The notes below the pieces were generated by a model. The model searched no databases and was not told the DNA's origin. It saw only the letters and a program-made list of their open reading frames with translations. A program made the translations under genes and the position numbers. A DNA stretch of 64,000 bases from Boswellia sacra (taxonomy: Eukaryota; Streptophyta; Magnoliopsida; Sapindales; Burseraceae), in assembly GCA_013180625.2 (NCBI GenBank), contig SNVD02010085.1:248001-312000 (forward strand). Reading direction: 5' to 3'. Below are positions 44,936 through 54,683 of the stretch, one piece after another. Position 1 is the stretch's first letter; each line of letters starts with the position of its first letter.

Positions 44936-47900
44936 ATGTATCAAGCCAAGTCAGCACGAAACAAAGCCATCCTGATGAGACGGCTTGTGAACTTGAAGTT
45001 GCGGAGCGGAACTCCTGTAGCAGAACATACAAGTGAGTTCCAGAACTTGGTGAATCAGTTGACAGCAGTCGAGTTACAGCTTGGAGACGAGGAACAAGCA
45101 CTTCTACTTCTCAGTTCCCTTCCAGATTCATGGGAGACACTAGTGGTCTCCATCAGTAATTCAGCACCCGGAGGCAGACTTACCCTATCAATGGTTAAGG
45201 ATGCCTTAATGAACGAGGAGGCAAGAAGAAAAGATGCAGGCGCCAGTCAAGATGAAGCCTACATCATGGAGAATCGAGGAAGACAGTCTCGAGGCGAAGA
45301 CTGGAGAAGAGGTAGAAGCAAAAGCAGAGGTAGATCGACAAACAGAAGGGGCAGATCAACAGATGGGCGGAGACCCACCTACAAATGCTATCACTGTGGC
45401 AAAGAGGGTCACATGAAGAAAAATTGTCGCAGTTTTCAGAAGCAGAACCAGGAGAGTTCACAAGCACAAAGTAGCGACGAGCCACGAGTTACCGTTGTAG
45501 AAGATGTGACTATTTGTGCGGAAGAGACGTGCTTCCACACAGTAGACCAAGGAGTAGAATGGGTAATTGACACAGCAGCTTCCTGCCACGTCACTCCTTG
45601 CAGAGAGATCTTCACCACGTACAAAGCAGGAGACTTTGGGATAGTGAAGATGGGAAACAACAGCACCGCCAAAATTATGGGAATTCGTGATATTCAATTC
45701 CAAACGAACGTCGGATGCAAAGTAACTTTGAAGGACGTTCGTCATGTGCCAGATCTTCGACTCAACTTGCTCTCGGTAAAAGCCTTTGATCAGCAAGGTT
45801 ATGAGAGCTGCTTCACCAACGGTACATGGAAGATGTTGAAAGGGGTCATGGTGGTTGCTCGAGGTAAATTATGTGACAATCTTTACAGGACTCATGTAAA
45901 GATAAACGGAGAGAGCCTTCATGTAGCAGAGCACATGGTACCTCTAGATTTGTGGCATAAAAGGCTCGGTCACATGGGCGAAAAGGGTTTATCAACCCTT
46001 CAGAAAAAGAAGCCGATCACTGTTTCCAAGGATGCAGCGTCTCATCCTTGCGACTATTGTTTGTACGGAAAACAACGGAGGGTGTCATTCAGCTCCTCAT
46101 CAGTGAAGAAATCAAAGCTATTGGAGCTAGTACACAGTGATGTATGCGGACCTCTCGAAGTCGAGTCCTTAGGCGGCAAAAGGTATTTCTTGACCTTTAT
46201 TGATGATGCATCTCGGAAAGTGTGGGTGTATTTCCTCAGAACGAAGGATGAAGTTCTGGAGAAGTTCAAGGAGTTTCACGCCATGGTAGAACGTGAAACG
46301 GGTAAGAAATTAAAATGCCTTCGATCAGATAACGGAGGCGAGTATACCTCCAGAGAGTTCAATGCCTACTGTCGAAGATATGGCATTCGACATGAAAGAA
46401 CAGTCCCACGCACACCACAACACAATGGAGTGGCCGAGAGGATGAATCGAACCATCATGGAACGAGTCAGAAGCATGCTCAGATTGGCTAAGTTACCCAA
46501 GCCATTCTGGGGGGAGGCAGTTCGCACCGCCTGTTACTTAATCAACAGAGCACCATCGGCACCACTGAACTTCGAGATTCCAGAAAAGGTATGGTCTAAC
46601 AAAAAGCCCTCCTATAATCATTTGAAAGTGTTTGGTTGTTTAGCCTTCGTACATGTATCCAAGGAGCTCAGACAGAAGCTCGATGCAAGAACTGTTCCAT
46701 GTATCTTCATCGGTTATGGAGATGAAGAATTCGGATACAGATTATGGGATCCCAAAGAAAAGAAAGTCATCCGGAGCAGAGATGTCGTATTTCACGAAGA
46801 CCAAACATATGAAGACGCTGAAAAAACAACAATATCTACAAATCCCACTAGCAGTGCCCCAGATATTGTTGCAGACTCAACACCAAATGCCACAAGAAAT
46901 GATGAAGTACCAGAAGAAGTTCCAGAAGCAGATCAGGAGGAAGAAAATGAAGAGATTGCTGAGCCGGGGGAGCCACAATCACCCATAGAAGCTGCTATAC
47001 CTCCTGGAAATGAAGAACCTCAGCTACGACGATCTGAGCGAGGTCGGATTCCGTCGAGGAGATATCCGGAATCAGAGTACACACTGCTTACTGATGAGGG
47101 GGAGTCAGAAAGTTTTCATGAAGCTTTATCTCATCTAGACAAAGAACGATGGCTGCATGCAATGCAAGATGAGATGAATTCTCTAGAGAAGAACAAAACT
47201 TATGAACTGGTCAAACTCCCAGACGGAAAGAAGGCACTGAAGAACAAGTGGGTATTCAAGCTCAAGAAAGATGGAATAGGAAAGGTGATAAAGCACAAAG
47301 CCCGATTGGTGGTAAAAGGATTCCTTCAGAAGAAAGGAATTGACTTTGATGAAATATTCTCACCGGTGGTAAAAATGTCCTCAATCCGTGTCATCCTCGG
47401 ATTGACAGCAAGTCTTGATTTGGAGCTTGAACAGATGGATGTGAAGACAGCATTTCTTCAGGGAGACTTGCATGAAGAAATCTACATGGAGCAGCCAGAA
47501 GGGTTCGAGGTTCCAGAAAAAGAACACCTCGTGTGCAAGCTCAAAAAGAGCTTGTATGGCCTCAAACAAGCACCAAGGCAATGGTACAAGAAGTTTGACT
47601 CCTTCATGGTAAGTCATGGGTACAAAAGAACCGCTGCAGACCAATGCGTCTACTTTCAGAAACTTCCAGGTGGAGACTTTGTTACATTAATGTTATATGT
47701 GGACGACATGTTGATCGTCGGAAAAGATGCAACAAGAATAAAGCAGCTGAAGAATGAACTATCAAAAACCTTCGATATGAAGGACTTGGGACCAGCTCAG
47801 CAAATCTTGGGGATGCACATTCGTCGAGACAGGAAACAAAAGAAATTATGGCTGTCTCAAGAAAAATATGTTGAACGTGTGATCCAAAGGTTCAACATGG

Positions 47901-48661
47901 ATAGTGCTAAGCCAGTTAGTGTACCACTGGCTAATCACTTCAAGTTGAACAAGAGATCATGTCCCTCATCCAAGAAAGAGATAGAGGACATGGCGTCGGT
48001 ACCCTATTCTTCTGCTGTAGGAAGTTTGATGTATGCCATGGTGTGTACAAGGCCAGATATTGCTCATGCTGTAGGAGTCGTGAGCAGATTTCTTTCCAAT
48101 CCAGGGAAAGAACATTGGGAGGCAGTCAAGTGGATTCTCAGATACCTTAAAGGTACTTCGAAGATATGCTTGTGTTACGGGGGAGCTGATCCAATCTTGG
48201 AAGGCTATACAGATTCAGATATGGCCGGAGATCCTGACAGTAGGAAATCTACATCAGGTTTTGTTTACACTTTTGCAGGGGGAGCTGTATCATGGCAGTC
48301 AAGACTACAGAAGTGTGTTGCGCTATCCACAACAGAGGCAGAATACATTGCCGCAGCGGAAGCTGGAAAAGAAATGTTATGGCTGAAGCGGTTTCTCCAA
48401 GAACTTGGGATTGAGCAAAAGGAGTATAAAGTACACTGTGACAGTCAAAGTGCTCTGGATTTGAGCAAGAATTCAGTGTACCATTCTCGAACGAAGCATA
48501 TCGACATCCGCTATCATTGGATACGAGAGGTGATGGATAAGCAACTGTTGAAACTAGTGAAGATCCATACTAAAGAGAATCCAGCCGACATGTTAACAAA
48601 AGTGGTCACCAGAGACAAGCTAGAACTATGCAGAGACATAGTTGGATTAGAAGCTGTCTAA
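44936..48661 (+). CDS. Copia-2 gag-pol polyprotein (1241 codons)
   Basis: Uninterrupted frame holding the rest of gag and all pol domains. In order: gag core; CCHC knuckle CYHCGKEGHMKKNC near residue 151; aspartic protease motif VIDTAASCHVT near 210; integrase zinc region and core with acidic residues in HSDVCGPL (about 401), SDNGGEYTS (about 464) and NGVAERMNR (about 501); reverse transcriptase with YVDD at 921-924; RNase H with [14 protein letters not shown] and CDSQSALDLSKNS; end near [14 protein letters not shown]. All catalytic residues seem present. The first Met here is internal to gag, since homology extends upstream to about 44777 in the same frame, so translation would normally start earlier. 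Confidence 0.95.
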   Translation: MYQAKSARNKAILMRRLVNLKLRSGTPVAEHTSEFQNLVNQLTAVELQLGDEEQALLLLSSLPDSWETLVVSISNSAPGGRLTLSMVKDALMNEEARRKDAGASQDEAYIMENRGRQSRGEDWRRGRSKSRGRSTNRRGRSTDGRRPTYKCYHCGKEGHMKKNCRSFQKQNQESSQAQSSDEPRVTVVEDVTICAEETCFHTVDQGVEWVIDTAASCHVTPCREIFTTYKAGDFGIVKMGNNSTAKIMGIRDIQFQTNVGCKVTLKDVRHVPDLRLNLLSVKAFDQQGYESCFTNGTWKMLKGVMVVARGKLCDNLYRTHVKINGESLHVAEHMVPLDLWHKRLGHMGEKGLSTLQKKKPITVSKDAASHPCDYCLYGKQRRVSFSSSSVKKSKLLELVHSDVCGPLEVESLGGKRYFLTFIDDASRKVWVYFLRTKDEVLEKFKEFHAMVERETGKKLKCLRSDNGGEYTSREFNAYCRRYGIRHERTVPRTPQHNGVAERMNRTIMERVRSMLRLAKLPKPFWGEAVRTACYLINRAPSAPLNFEIPEKVWSNKKPSYNHLKVFGCLAFVHVSKELRQKLDARTVPCIFIGYGDEEFGYRLWDPKEKKVIRSRDVVFHEDQTYEDAEKTTISTNPTSSAPDIVADSTPNATRNDEVPEEVPEADQEEENEEIAEPGEPQSPIEAAIPPGNEEPQLRRSERGRIPSRRYPESEYTLLTDEGESESFHEALSHLDKERWLHAMQDEMNSLEKNKTYELVKLPDGKKALKNKWVFKLKKDGIGKVIKHKARLVVKGFLQKKGIDFDEIFSPVVKMSSIRVILGLTASLDLELEQMDVKTAFLQGDLHEEIYMEQPEGFEVPEKEHLVCKLKKSLYGLKQAPRQWYKKFDSFMVSHGYKRTAADQCVYFQKLPGGDFVTLMLYVDDMLIVGKDATRIKQLKNELSKTFDMKDLGPAQQILGMHIRRDRKQKKLWLSQEKYVERVIQRFNMDSAKPVSVPLANHFKLNKRSCPSSKKEIEDMASVPYSSAVGSLMYAMVCTRPDIAHAVGVVSRFLSNPGKEHWEAVKWILRYLKGTSKICLCYGGADPILEGYTDSDMAGDPDSRKSTSGFVYTFAGGAVSWQSRLQKCVALSTTEAEYIAAAEAGKEMLWLKRFLQELGIEQKEYKVHCDSQSALDLSKNSVYHSRTKHIDIRYHWIREVMDKQLLKLVKIHTKENPADMLTKVVTRDKLELCRDIVGLEAV

Positions 48662-48688
48662 TTACTTTTGTTGTTACTCCCTTTCACA

Positions 48689-48707
48689 TGGGATGGAGGG
48701 GGAGAAT
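48689..48707 (+). other. Copia-2 polypurine tract
   Basis: Purine-rich ggatggagggggagaat directly before the 3' LTR. Confidence 0.88.
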
Positions 48708-49075
48708 TGATGAGCTCATGCATGACATGCATGAGTTCTAGAATTCTGCTGAGCTCATGCATGACATGCATGGCTTCCAGAATCCCTCCCATGTGAATGC
48801 ATTGAAAGTCAAAGGAAGTAGCCAAATTTGATTTGAATTTGTATGCAGAATTTTCCCTATAAATATGGGACGAATTCTGCCTTGTTTAAGCATCACTGAG
48901 ATTCCAGAGAGAGTCTAGAGTCTAAACCAGAGAGTTTAGGATTGAGAGAGAGAGCCAGGAGAGCTCCAGAATTATTTAGGGGAGTTTTTGTATAATTCTT
49001 GTACATTAATTTTCTCTGTTAATACAAGTAATTTTTCTTCCAAATTCTGTTCTGTGTTCGTATTACATCCCAACA
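48708..49075 (+). repeat. Copia-2 3' LTR
   Basis: Partner of 43540-43907, same length, and followed directly by the duplication gtttc. Confidence 0.95.
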
Positions 49076-49784
49076 GTTTCTTAACGTCAATGAAACCACA
49101 AATGCTCTTCTACGCAATTGCTTTCCTTAATTTCAAGTCACTTTCTTACCGTTCATGTCAATTGATATCGAGATATGTAACTATGAATGATTAAACATGA
49201 TCGGTACTCATTTTAGGACCATACAATCTCAGATCTATGATTTGTCAAAGGATTATCACTTTATATCATTGATTTTATTACATTAATTTTTCAGTTCTCT
49301 TAATTTCAAACTTAAAAAAAGAATTATACTTCATCTTAATCAACGGTATTTTGATGCAGGGTACTATTCAAGAGAAGCAGCTAGATGGCTACAATTTGGC
49401 ATGTTATGAACCTTATCCGAATGAAGTTAGAACACTAATTCAAAGAGAAGGGTTGTTTAATATTCTCTCTCTAAATACTGTACCACTTCCATGGGCTGGA
49501 GTCAATCGACCGAAAGAACAACAATTGCTGAAACTATGGCAAATTTTATCAGAGAGGCAAGCGAAGAAACGATTGAGAATCATTTTGTGTCAGAAATGGA
49601 ACTGATGGATTCCTTGTTTGAGAGGTACTATGAAATCATGTTAGCTGATACAAGAGTAGCTGTGCTTGCCCATGGTACAGCTTTTCTGGCTAGGAGCTGA
49701 TAGATGGATATTTAATACCACTATTAAATGTACGGAGAAATATCACATACTGCCCTTACATTTTAATATAATATCATTCAGACT

Positions 49785-50600
49785 TGAGCCCAACCGCCGA
49801 AGAGCTCAACTATATTCTCCTTCAATCATTATTATCGACTTGAGCTTTGAGTAATTGATCGAGCGCTTAACTAAATTATACAAAAACTATGACAAAGCAG
49901 TTACCCTTGAATAGAAGAGGTAATTTGTGGATATTTTTTTACTTTCAGATTTTACACGCCAGGGAAAAAGGTTAGAATTTTTCTATCATAAAGATGTGAA
50001 TTCTCCCATATAACTAATTTCATACAACTGAATGTGTACTATAATTCATTACTCAATTTGAACATTGGGAAGTATCAAGTCGACGAAGATATTAATTTTG
50101 ATATTAGTTTGATGATTATATTGTTGGAAGTTATTCAAAGGTTTTCTGGTCCTACCCGTTTGGTTGATGCAGAAATCTTTATCTTGATAGTCTACTTACA
50201 AATAGCTACGAAGTAAAGCTATGTTATAAAGGAGTTGCCTTGACTCAGTATAATCACTCTTTTAAGTAATTGCCCTTTTTTGTGATTGAAGCTGCATAAG
50301 ATTGCTTAGAATTTCTTCTGTTTACTTGATCAATTATTTTTTGCCGGCATATTCCTAAGTTAATATTCCGCAAATGAAGCTAAGATGTTTGGAACGATAA
50401 TGTTTGTGATCTGGGTCACAATTGGCAAAGCAAGTCATGCTAGCTTATTCTTAATTATTTAGTCATTTTTTTTCATCTATATACATGAGGACAATTAATT
50501 GAATAACTCAAAAAGTGTATTATAAGAGACAATCTAGGAAAGACTCTTGATTCATTCCTAGCAATATTCATTTTAGTGTTTAATTTCCAAATGCACTTGG
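49785..50600. repeat. Direct duplication, copy 2
   Basis: Partner of 40715-41640. It follows immediately after the methyltransferase last exon, and the hAT-like element at 50622 starts just beyond it. Confidence 0.75.
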
Positions 50601-51035
50601 CTTGCCTTCATCCCTTTCGTGTAACGATGGCAATGGTGCGGGGAGTTGGAAGGCCCTCCCTACTCCCTACCCCATTGTCCAATTTAACCTCCATTCCTTG
50701 CCTATTCTCCAGTTTTTCGAGGAGCAGAGATGGGAAATCTCCATGCTAAGAATACTTTTTTTTGGAAAAATTACTATTCACATATAAAGAAAAAAGATTG
50801 TACAAAATACGAGGGGCATACCCCAAGAAGAGTACTTAGTACTCACAAGTCCAAAAGGAAGAAAAACGAAGCCCAAAGGCCTCAAACAAAAAGCGAGATA
50901 TGGAGCCAAAAGGCCCAAACAAAAAAGAAAAGGCGCGTAGGCCCAATAACGACCGCAACAAAGCTAACATTCCCAAGACAATGCAACAAAAGGGCGCATG
51001 TGCCCAATTAAACAAAACAAAACTCAAAAAACCAA

Positions 51036-51986
51036 CTAATAACGAAGGCCCCATATAGCACGAAGCTGAGGAGTGATCACATACTTGGCCTCAATGGTAA
51101 GAAGCCGAGAGCGGACCAATGCAAAAATCTCATCAATCACCTGACGACGAGTCCGATGTCGCTGCTGATACACACGATCATTCCTCTCATACCATAGAAA
51201 ATAAACTGTAGCAGAGAAAACCAAACGTGCAAGGATATGCCCAAAATTCTTCCTGCCTTGAAGATGAAGAGAAGCCCAATGAAGTAGAGAGAGCCAACCA
51301 GAAGATGGCCAAACAATAAGAGTCTTAGCTGAAATCTCCCCCCATACAGAAGACGAGAAAGGACAGCTGAAGAAAAGATGCTCGTGCGTCTCATTTGCTG
51401 AAGCACAGAGAACACAGCCTGAAGAAGATAACATGCCATGACTTCGTAATCGATCCATAGTATGAAGACGGCCCAATGAGGCAAGCCAAAGTATAAAGGA
51501 GTACCTTGGAATATGGCCAGGGAACCACAGAAGATGATAAAAGGAGTTTATCGAGCGTCTACTTCGTAATAATTCCCACGCTGAGGCAATAGAGAAAATA
51601 CCAGAGGTGTGGCCCTTCCAAACAATATGGTCAAGAGTCCCCATCATAGGTCGGATGCGGATAGAGTCCCAAACCCGTCTGAGGTCCGGTCCACCTTCAG
51701 GAAAAGCCCAATCTCCATCTTGAATGATAGCTAAGACCTTTGCATCTGAGGAAAGACCTGTAGATGAAAGAGTCCTGAATGAAAACAAATCAGAAAGACG
51801 GCCCTGCGGCAACCAGTAATCCTGTCAAAGTGAGGTATCACGTCCATCTCCAATAGAAGAGACAAATTTACCCCTGCACCAATCCCGACTTTGTAAAATC
51901 TTCCTCCAAGACCAGGAGGCTCCAGAAGTAACCCGAACCTGCCAAAACGAGCGACCTTGAAGGAGTACCTTATGAACCCAAAAAGA
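51036..51986 (-). pseudogene. LINE ORF2 C-terminal part after stop
   Basis: Same reading frame as ORF2, interrupted by the TGA at 51987-51989 and a second TGA at 51825-51827. The last 258 codons hold the zinc-binding RT C-terminal domain (zf-RVT), with WLASLGRLHTMDRL, CVLCASANETHEHLFFSC and W. Two nonsense changes are the only visible damage between here and the ORF2 start. The whole frame would be about 1210 codons. Confidence 0.92.
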
Positions 51987-54668
51987 TCATGTGGAAGACT
52001 TGTCAGAAAGAAGTCTCCAAACATGCTTCAAAATAGCAGCACGATTCCACTCCTTCACTCGCTTGATTCCTAAACCCCCTTCTTTCAATGGATAGCAAAC
52101 CGAATCCCAAGCTACTTTGGCCCCAAAATGAGACAAAGAGGTTCCTTTCCACAGGAAAGCAGCCAGAATACCCTCGATCTTCCGTACCACAGCTGCCGGT
52201 AAAATAAACATAGATGACCAATAGACCTGGATGGAAAATAGTATCGACTTAATCAACTGGAGACGGCCAGCATAAGTCAGCACAGCAGATGTCCACAATC
52301 TGACCCTCGAGAGAATCCACTCTATCAAAGGAGCACAGTCTGAAAGGCGTAATCTAGTACTAATCAGTGGCACCCCCAAATATCGGACTGGCAAACTCCC
52401 CACTTGAAAACCCAAGATGGACTGCAACACTGTACGATCCTCATCATTGACTCCAGATAAGAAGACATGACTCTTGGCCGAATTCGTAACTAAACCAGAG
52501 AGCTCTGTAAACTCCTGCAAAGCATCATGAACTACCCTAACAGAGCCCACATCTGCCCTGCAAAAAACCATCAGATCATCTGCAAAACAAAGATGAGTAA
52601 GAGAAATCTGCTGGCATCTCCAATGGTATCGAAATCCAGGCCGCTGAGAAGCCTCCCGAAGAATACCACTCAAACCCTCCATGGCCAACACAAAAAGGTA
52701 TGGCGACAACGGATCACCCTGTCGAACACCTCTAGAAGTGGGAAAGAAACCATGGAGCTCTCCATTTGAAGCGACCGAGAAGTGAGCAGAAGACATGCAT
52801 GTCGCAATCCATCGGACCATACACTCTGGGATACCAATCGTCCTTAATCCCAAAATGATGAAATCCCAACTGACAGTATCAAAAGCTTTGCGAATATCCA
52901 CCTTTAACGCGCACCGGGGAGGCGAATGCCCAAGGTGGTAATTATGCATAAGCTCTTGTGTCAATAGAATGGCATCAGAGATCCTCCGACCTGGGACAAA
53001 AGCTGACTGCGAACTCCCAACTACATCAGGTAACACTACTTTAAACCGGTTTACAATCACTTTAGAGATGCACTTGTAAAGAACGTTGCAACATGAGATT
53101 GGTCGAAAGTCACTCATAGTCCGAGGAGTCTCAACCTTGGGGACAATCCGAGTGGCATTAACACACTTCGGCATCCAACAAGTCGCAAAGAAGTAGCGCA
53201 CCGCAGCCATAAAGTCAACACTAATAATGTCCCAAGCCCGTTTAAAGAACAGAGAAGTGTACCCATCCGGTCCTGGAGCTTTATCATCGGGAATCGAGAA
53301 TAAAGCTGACCTGATCTCATTATCAGTAATAGGGCACACTAAAGAAGGCAGCATCTCCGTAGAAACTCTGCCAGAGAAAAATCGAGAAGCATCTACAAGA
53401 GAAGGGCGAGGAGGAGCTGTAAGCAATTTCTGGAAATACCTCACAGCTAGATGACCTAAGTCGCCTCTATCTGTAACAATGGTGCCAACCTTATCCTCAA
53501 GCTGACGAATCTGATTCTTGACTTGTCTATGGGTCAGAGACTTGTGAAAGAATTTAGTATTTTGATCCCCCCGAGAGAGCCATTGGATCCTAGACCTTTG
53601 CCGAAAGAAAGCCTCTTCATCCCTGCACAACTGAAAATACTGCTTAGCAAAATCCCTCTCAGCCAAAATACACTCTGGGGAAGAAGGGCTCTCATCCAGA
53701 GCAGCCTGAGCTGCTGCCCACTGAGCCCTAACCTCACTGACCCTACTAGAGATGTGACTAGAGGCCTTGGCATGCAAAGTCTTAAACTCCCGTTTCAACA
53801 ACCCCAATTTCTGCGTAACTCGAAACAAAGGATCCCCGTCCACAAGCGTAGACCATACTTTCTGAACAATCTCCAAAAAATCCTCTCGGTCAGCCCAAAA
53901 GTTTAAAAATTTAAAAGGACTGGAGGTCTGCCTACGTTGATCTCCAAACCTTATGACCAAAGCACTGTGATCAGAAACATCCCGTGGAAGAATCTCAGAA
54001 GTTGTGTTTGGCCAAGTCAAGAACCAAGAAGCGCTACCGAAACTCCAATCAAGAGTCCGGAGAATAGTACCCTCTCCCTGCTGCCCATTATGCCAAGTAT
54101 ACCGGAGTCCAAGAGATGGAACTCTGATCAATGCTGCATCATGTATACACTGACCAAAATCATCCATATAACCACGCCAAGCCTGATCCCCTCCAACTCT
54201 ATCCGACGAGCATAAAATCGCATTAAAATTACCCAATGCCAACCAAGGTAAGTCACCAAAATCCCTAGACTGAGCTCTGATACAGTCCCATAACTGTCGA
54301 CGGACACCCGGATCATTAGAACCATAAACAAATAGCAAACCAAAAGAAACCCCATCAGATAATCTGGTAGCCCGACAAACAATCCACTGTGAAGAAAGCT
54401 GCTGATCACTCAACCTATACAATGTAGGATCCCAACACACCAAAACTCGGCAAGCAATTGACTCAGTGGCATTGGATAAAAACTTCCAAGAAGGACAAAT
54501 ACTCAAAACCACTGAAGCAAGGTGTCGCTGATCAACCTTAGTCTCTAAGAGACCAATCAAACCTAAAGAATACTTAGAAATCCAATTTCTAACTGCCCGC
54601 TGCGAAGAGAAGCCATTAAGGCCTCTAATATTCCAACTTCCTATCATAGGAAACTGGAAATAACTCAT
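51987..54668 (-). CDS. LINE ORF2: endonuclease and reverse transcriptase
   Basis: Open for 893 codons from MSYFQFPMIGSWNIRGLNG. The N-terminal endonuclease/exonuclease/phosphatase domain nicks the target (GLIGLLETKV, then WLALGNFNAIL). Reverse transcriptase follows, with DKAPGPDGYTSLFFK, KVDIRKAFDTVSWDF, RGVRQGDPLSPYLFV and the catalytic CFADDLMVF. A TGA at 51987-51989 ends the frame, but the same frame continues after it (see 51036-51986). Both known activities would be needed for target-primed insertion. Confidence 0.95.
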   Translation of the reverse strand: MSYFQFPMIGSWNIRGLNGFSSQRAVRNWISKYSLGLIGLLETKVDQRHLASVVLSICPSWKFLSNATESIACRVLVCWDPTLYRLSDQQLSSQWIVCRATRLSDGVSFGLLFVYGSNDPGVRRQLWDCIRAQSRDFGDLPWLALGNFNAILCSSDRVGGDQAWRGYMDDFGQCIHDAALIRVPSLGLRYTWHNGQQGEGTILRTLDWSFGSASWFLTWPNTTSEILPRDVSDHSALVIRFGDQRRQTSSPFKFLNFWADREDFLEIVQKVWSTLVDGDPLFRVTQKLGLLKREFKTLHAKASSHISSRVSEVRAQWAAAQAALDESPSSPECILAERDFAKQYFQLCRDEEAFFRQRSRIQWLSRGDQNTKFFHKSLTHRQVKNQIRQLEDKVGTIVTDRGDLGHLAVRYFQKLLTAPPRPSLVDASRFFSGRVSTEMLPSLVCPITDNEIRSALFSIPDDKAPGPDGYTSLFFKRAWDIISVDFMAAVRYFFATCWMPKCVNATRIVPKVETPRTMSDFRPISCCNVLYKCISKVIVNRFKVVLPDVVGSSQSAFVPGRRISDAILLTQELMHNYHLGHSPPRCALKVDIRKAFDTVSWDFIILGLRTIGIPECMVRWIATCMSSAHFSVASNGELHGFFPTSRGVRQGDPLSPYLFVLAMEGLSGILREASQRPGFRYHWRCQQISLTHLCFADDLMVFCRADVGSVRVVHDALQEFTELSGLVTNSAKSHVFLSGVNDEDRTVLQSILGFQVGSLPVRYLGVPLISTRLRLSDCAPLIEWILSRVRLWTSAVLTYAGRLQLIKSILFSIQVYWSSMFILPAAVVRKIEGILAAFLWKGTSLSHFGAKVAWDSVCYPLKEGGLGIKRVKEWNRAAILKHVWRLLSDKSST

Positions 54669-54683
54669 GACTGAAAAAAGAAA

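Larger units (their letters stand above)
43540..49075 (+). mobile_element. Ty1/copia retrotransposon, nearly intact
   Basis: A 5.5-kb element: 5' LTR, Met primer site, long leader, gag-pol, polypurine tract, 3' LTR. The exact 5-bp duplication gtttc flanks it (43535-43539 and 49076-49080). By eye the LTRs (368 bp each) differ at about ten positions. Its only clear lesion is near the gag start, so it may have been active until recently. It sits in an intron of the methyltransferase pseudogene in the same orientation. Its integrase and RT motifs are of the common plant Tnt1-like copia type. Confidence 0.96.
43380..49700 (+). pseudogene. SABATH-type methyltransferase, last two exons, split by copia-2
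   Basis: Plant SABATH enzymes transfer a methyl group from S-adenosylmethionine to carboxyl groups of small molecules such as salicylate or jasmonate. The piece at about 43395-43479 reads NPSLDESCLLWDYLGEALQE, and the exon from 49360 reads GTIQEKQLDGYNLACYEP then PNEVRTLIQREGLFNI. These match the end of the third exon and the start of the last exon of the family, with the intron where the family has it. After a frame shift near 49495, the C-terminal part MANFIREASEETIENHFVSE and LFERYYEIML follows, with a stop at 49698-49700. An in-frame TAG sits just before the first exon's donor (43480). Upstream exons are not seen. The copia element 43540-49075 occupies the intron. Confidence 0.68.

Noticed and set aside
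53523..53906. Plus-strand frames opposite the LINE
   Set aside because: They lie antisense to ORF2 and match no family. The minus strand carries clear domains.
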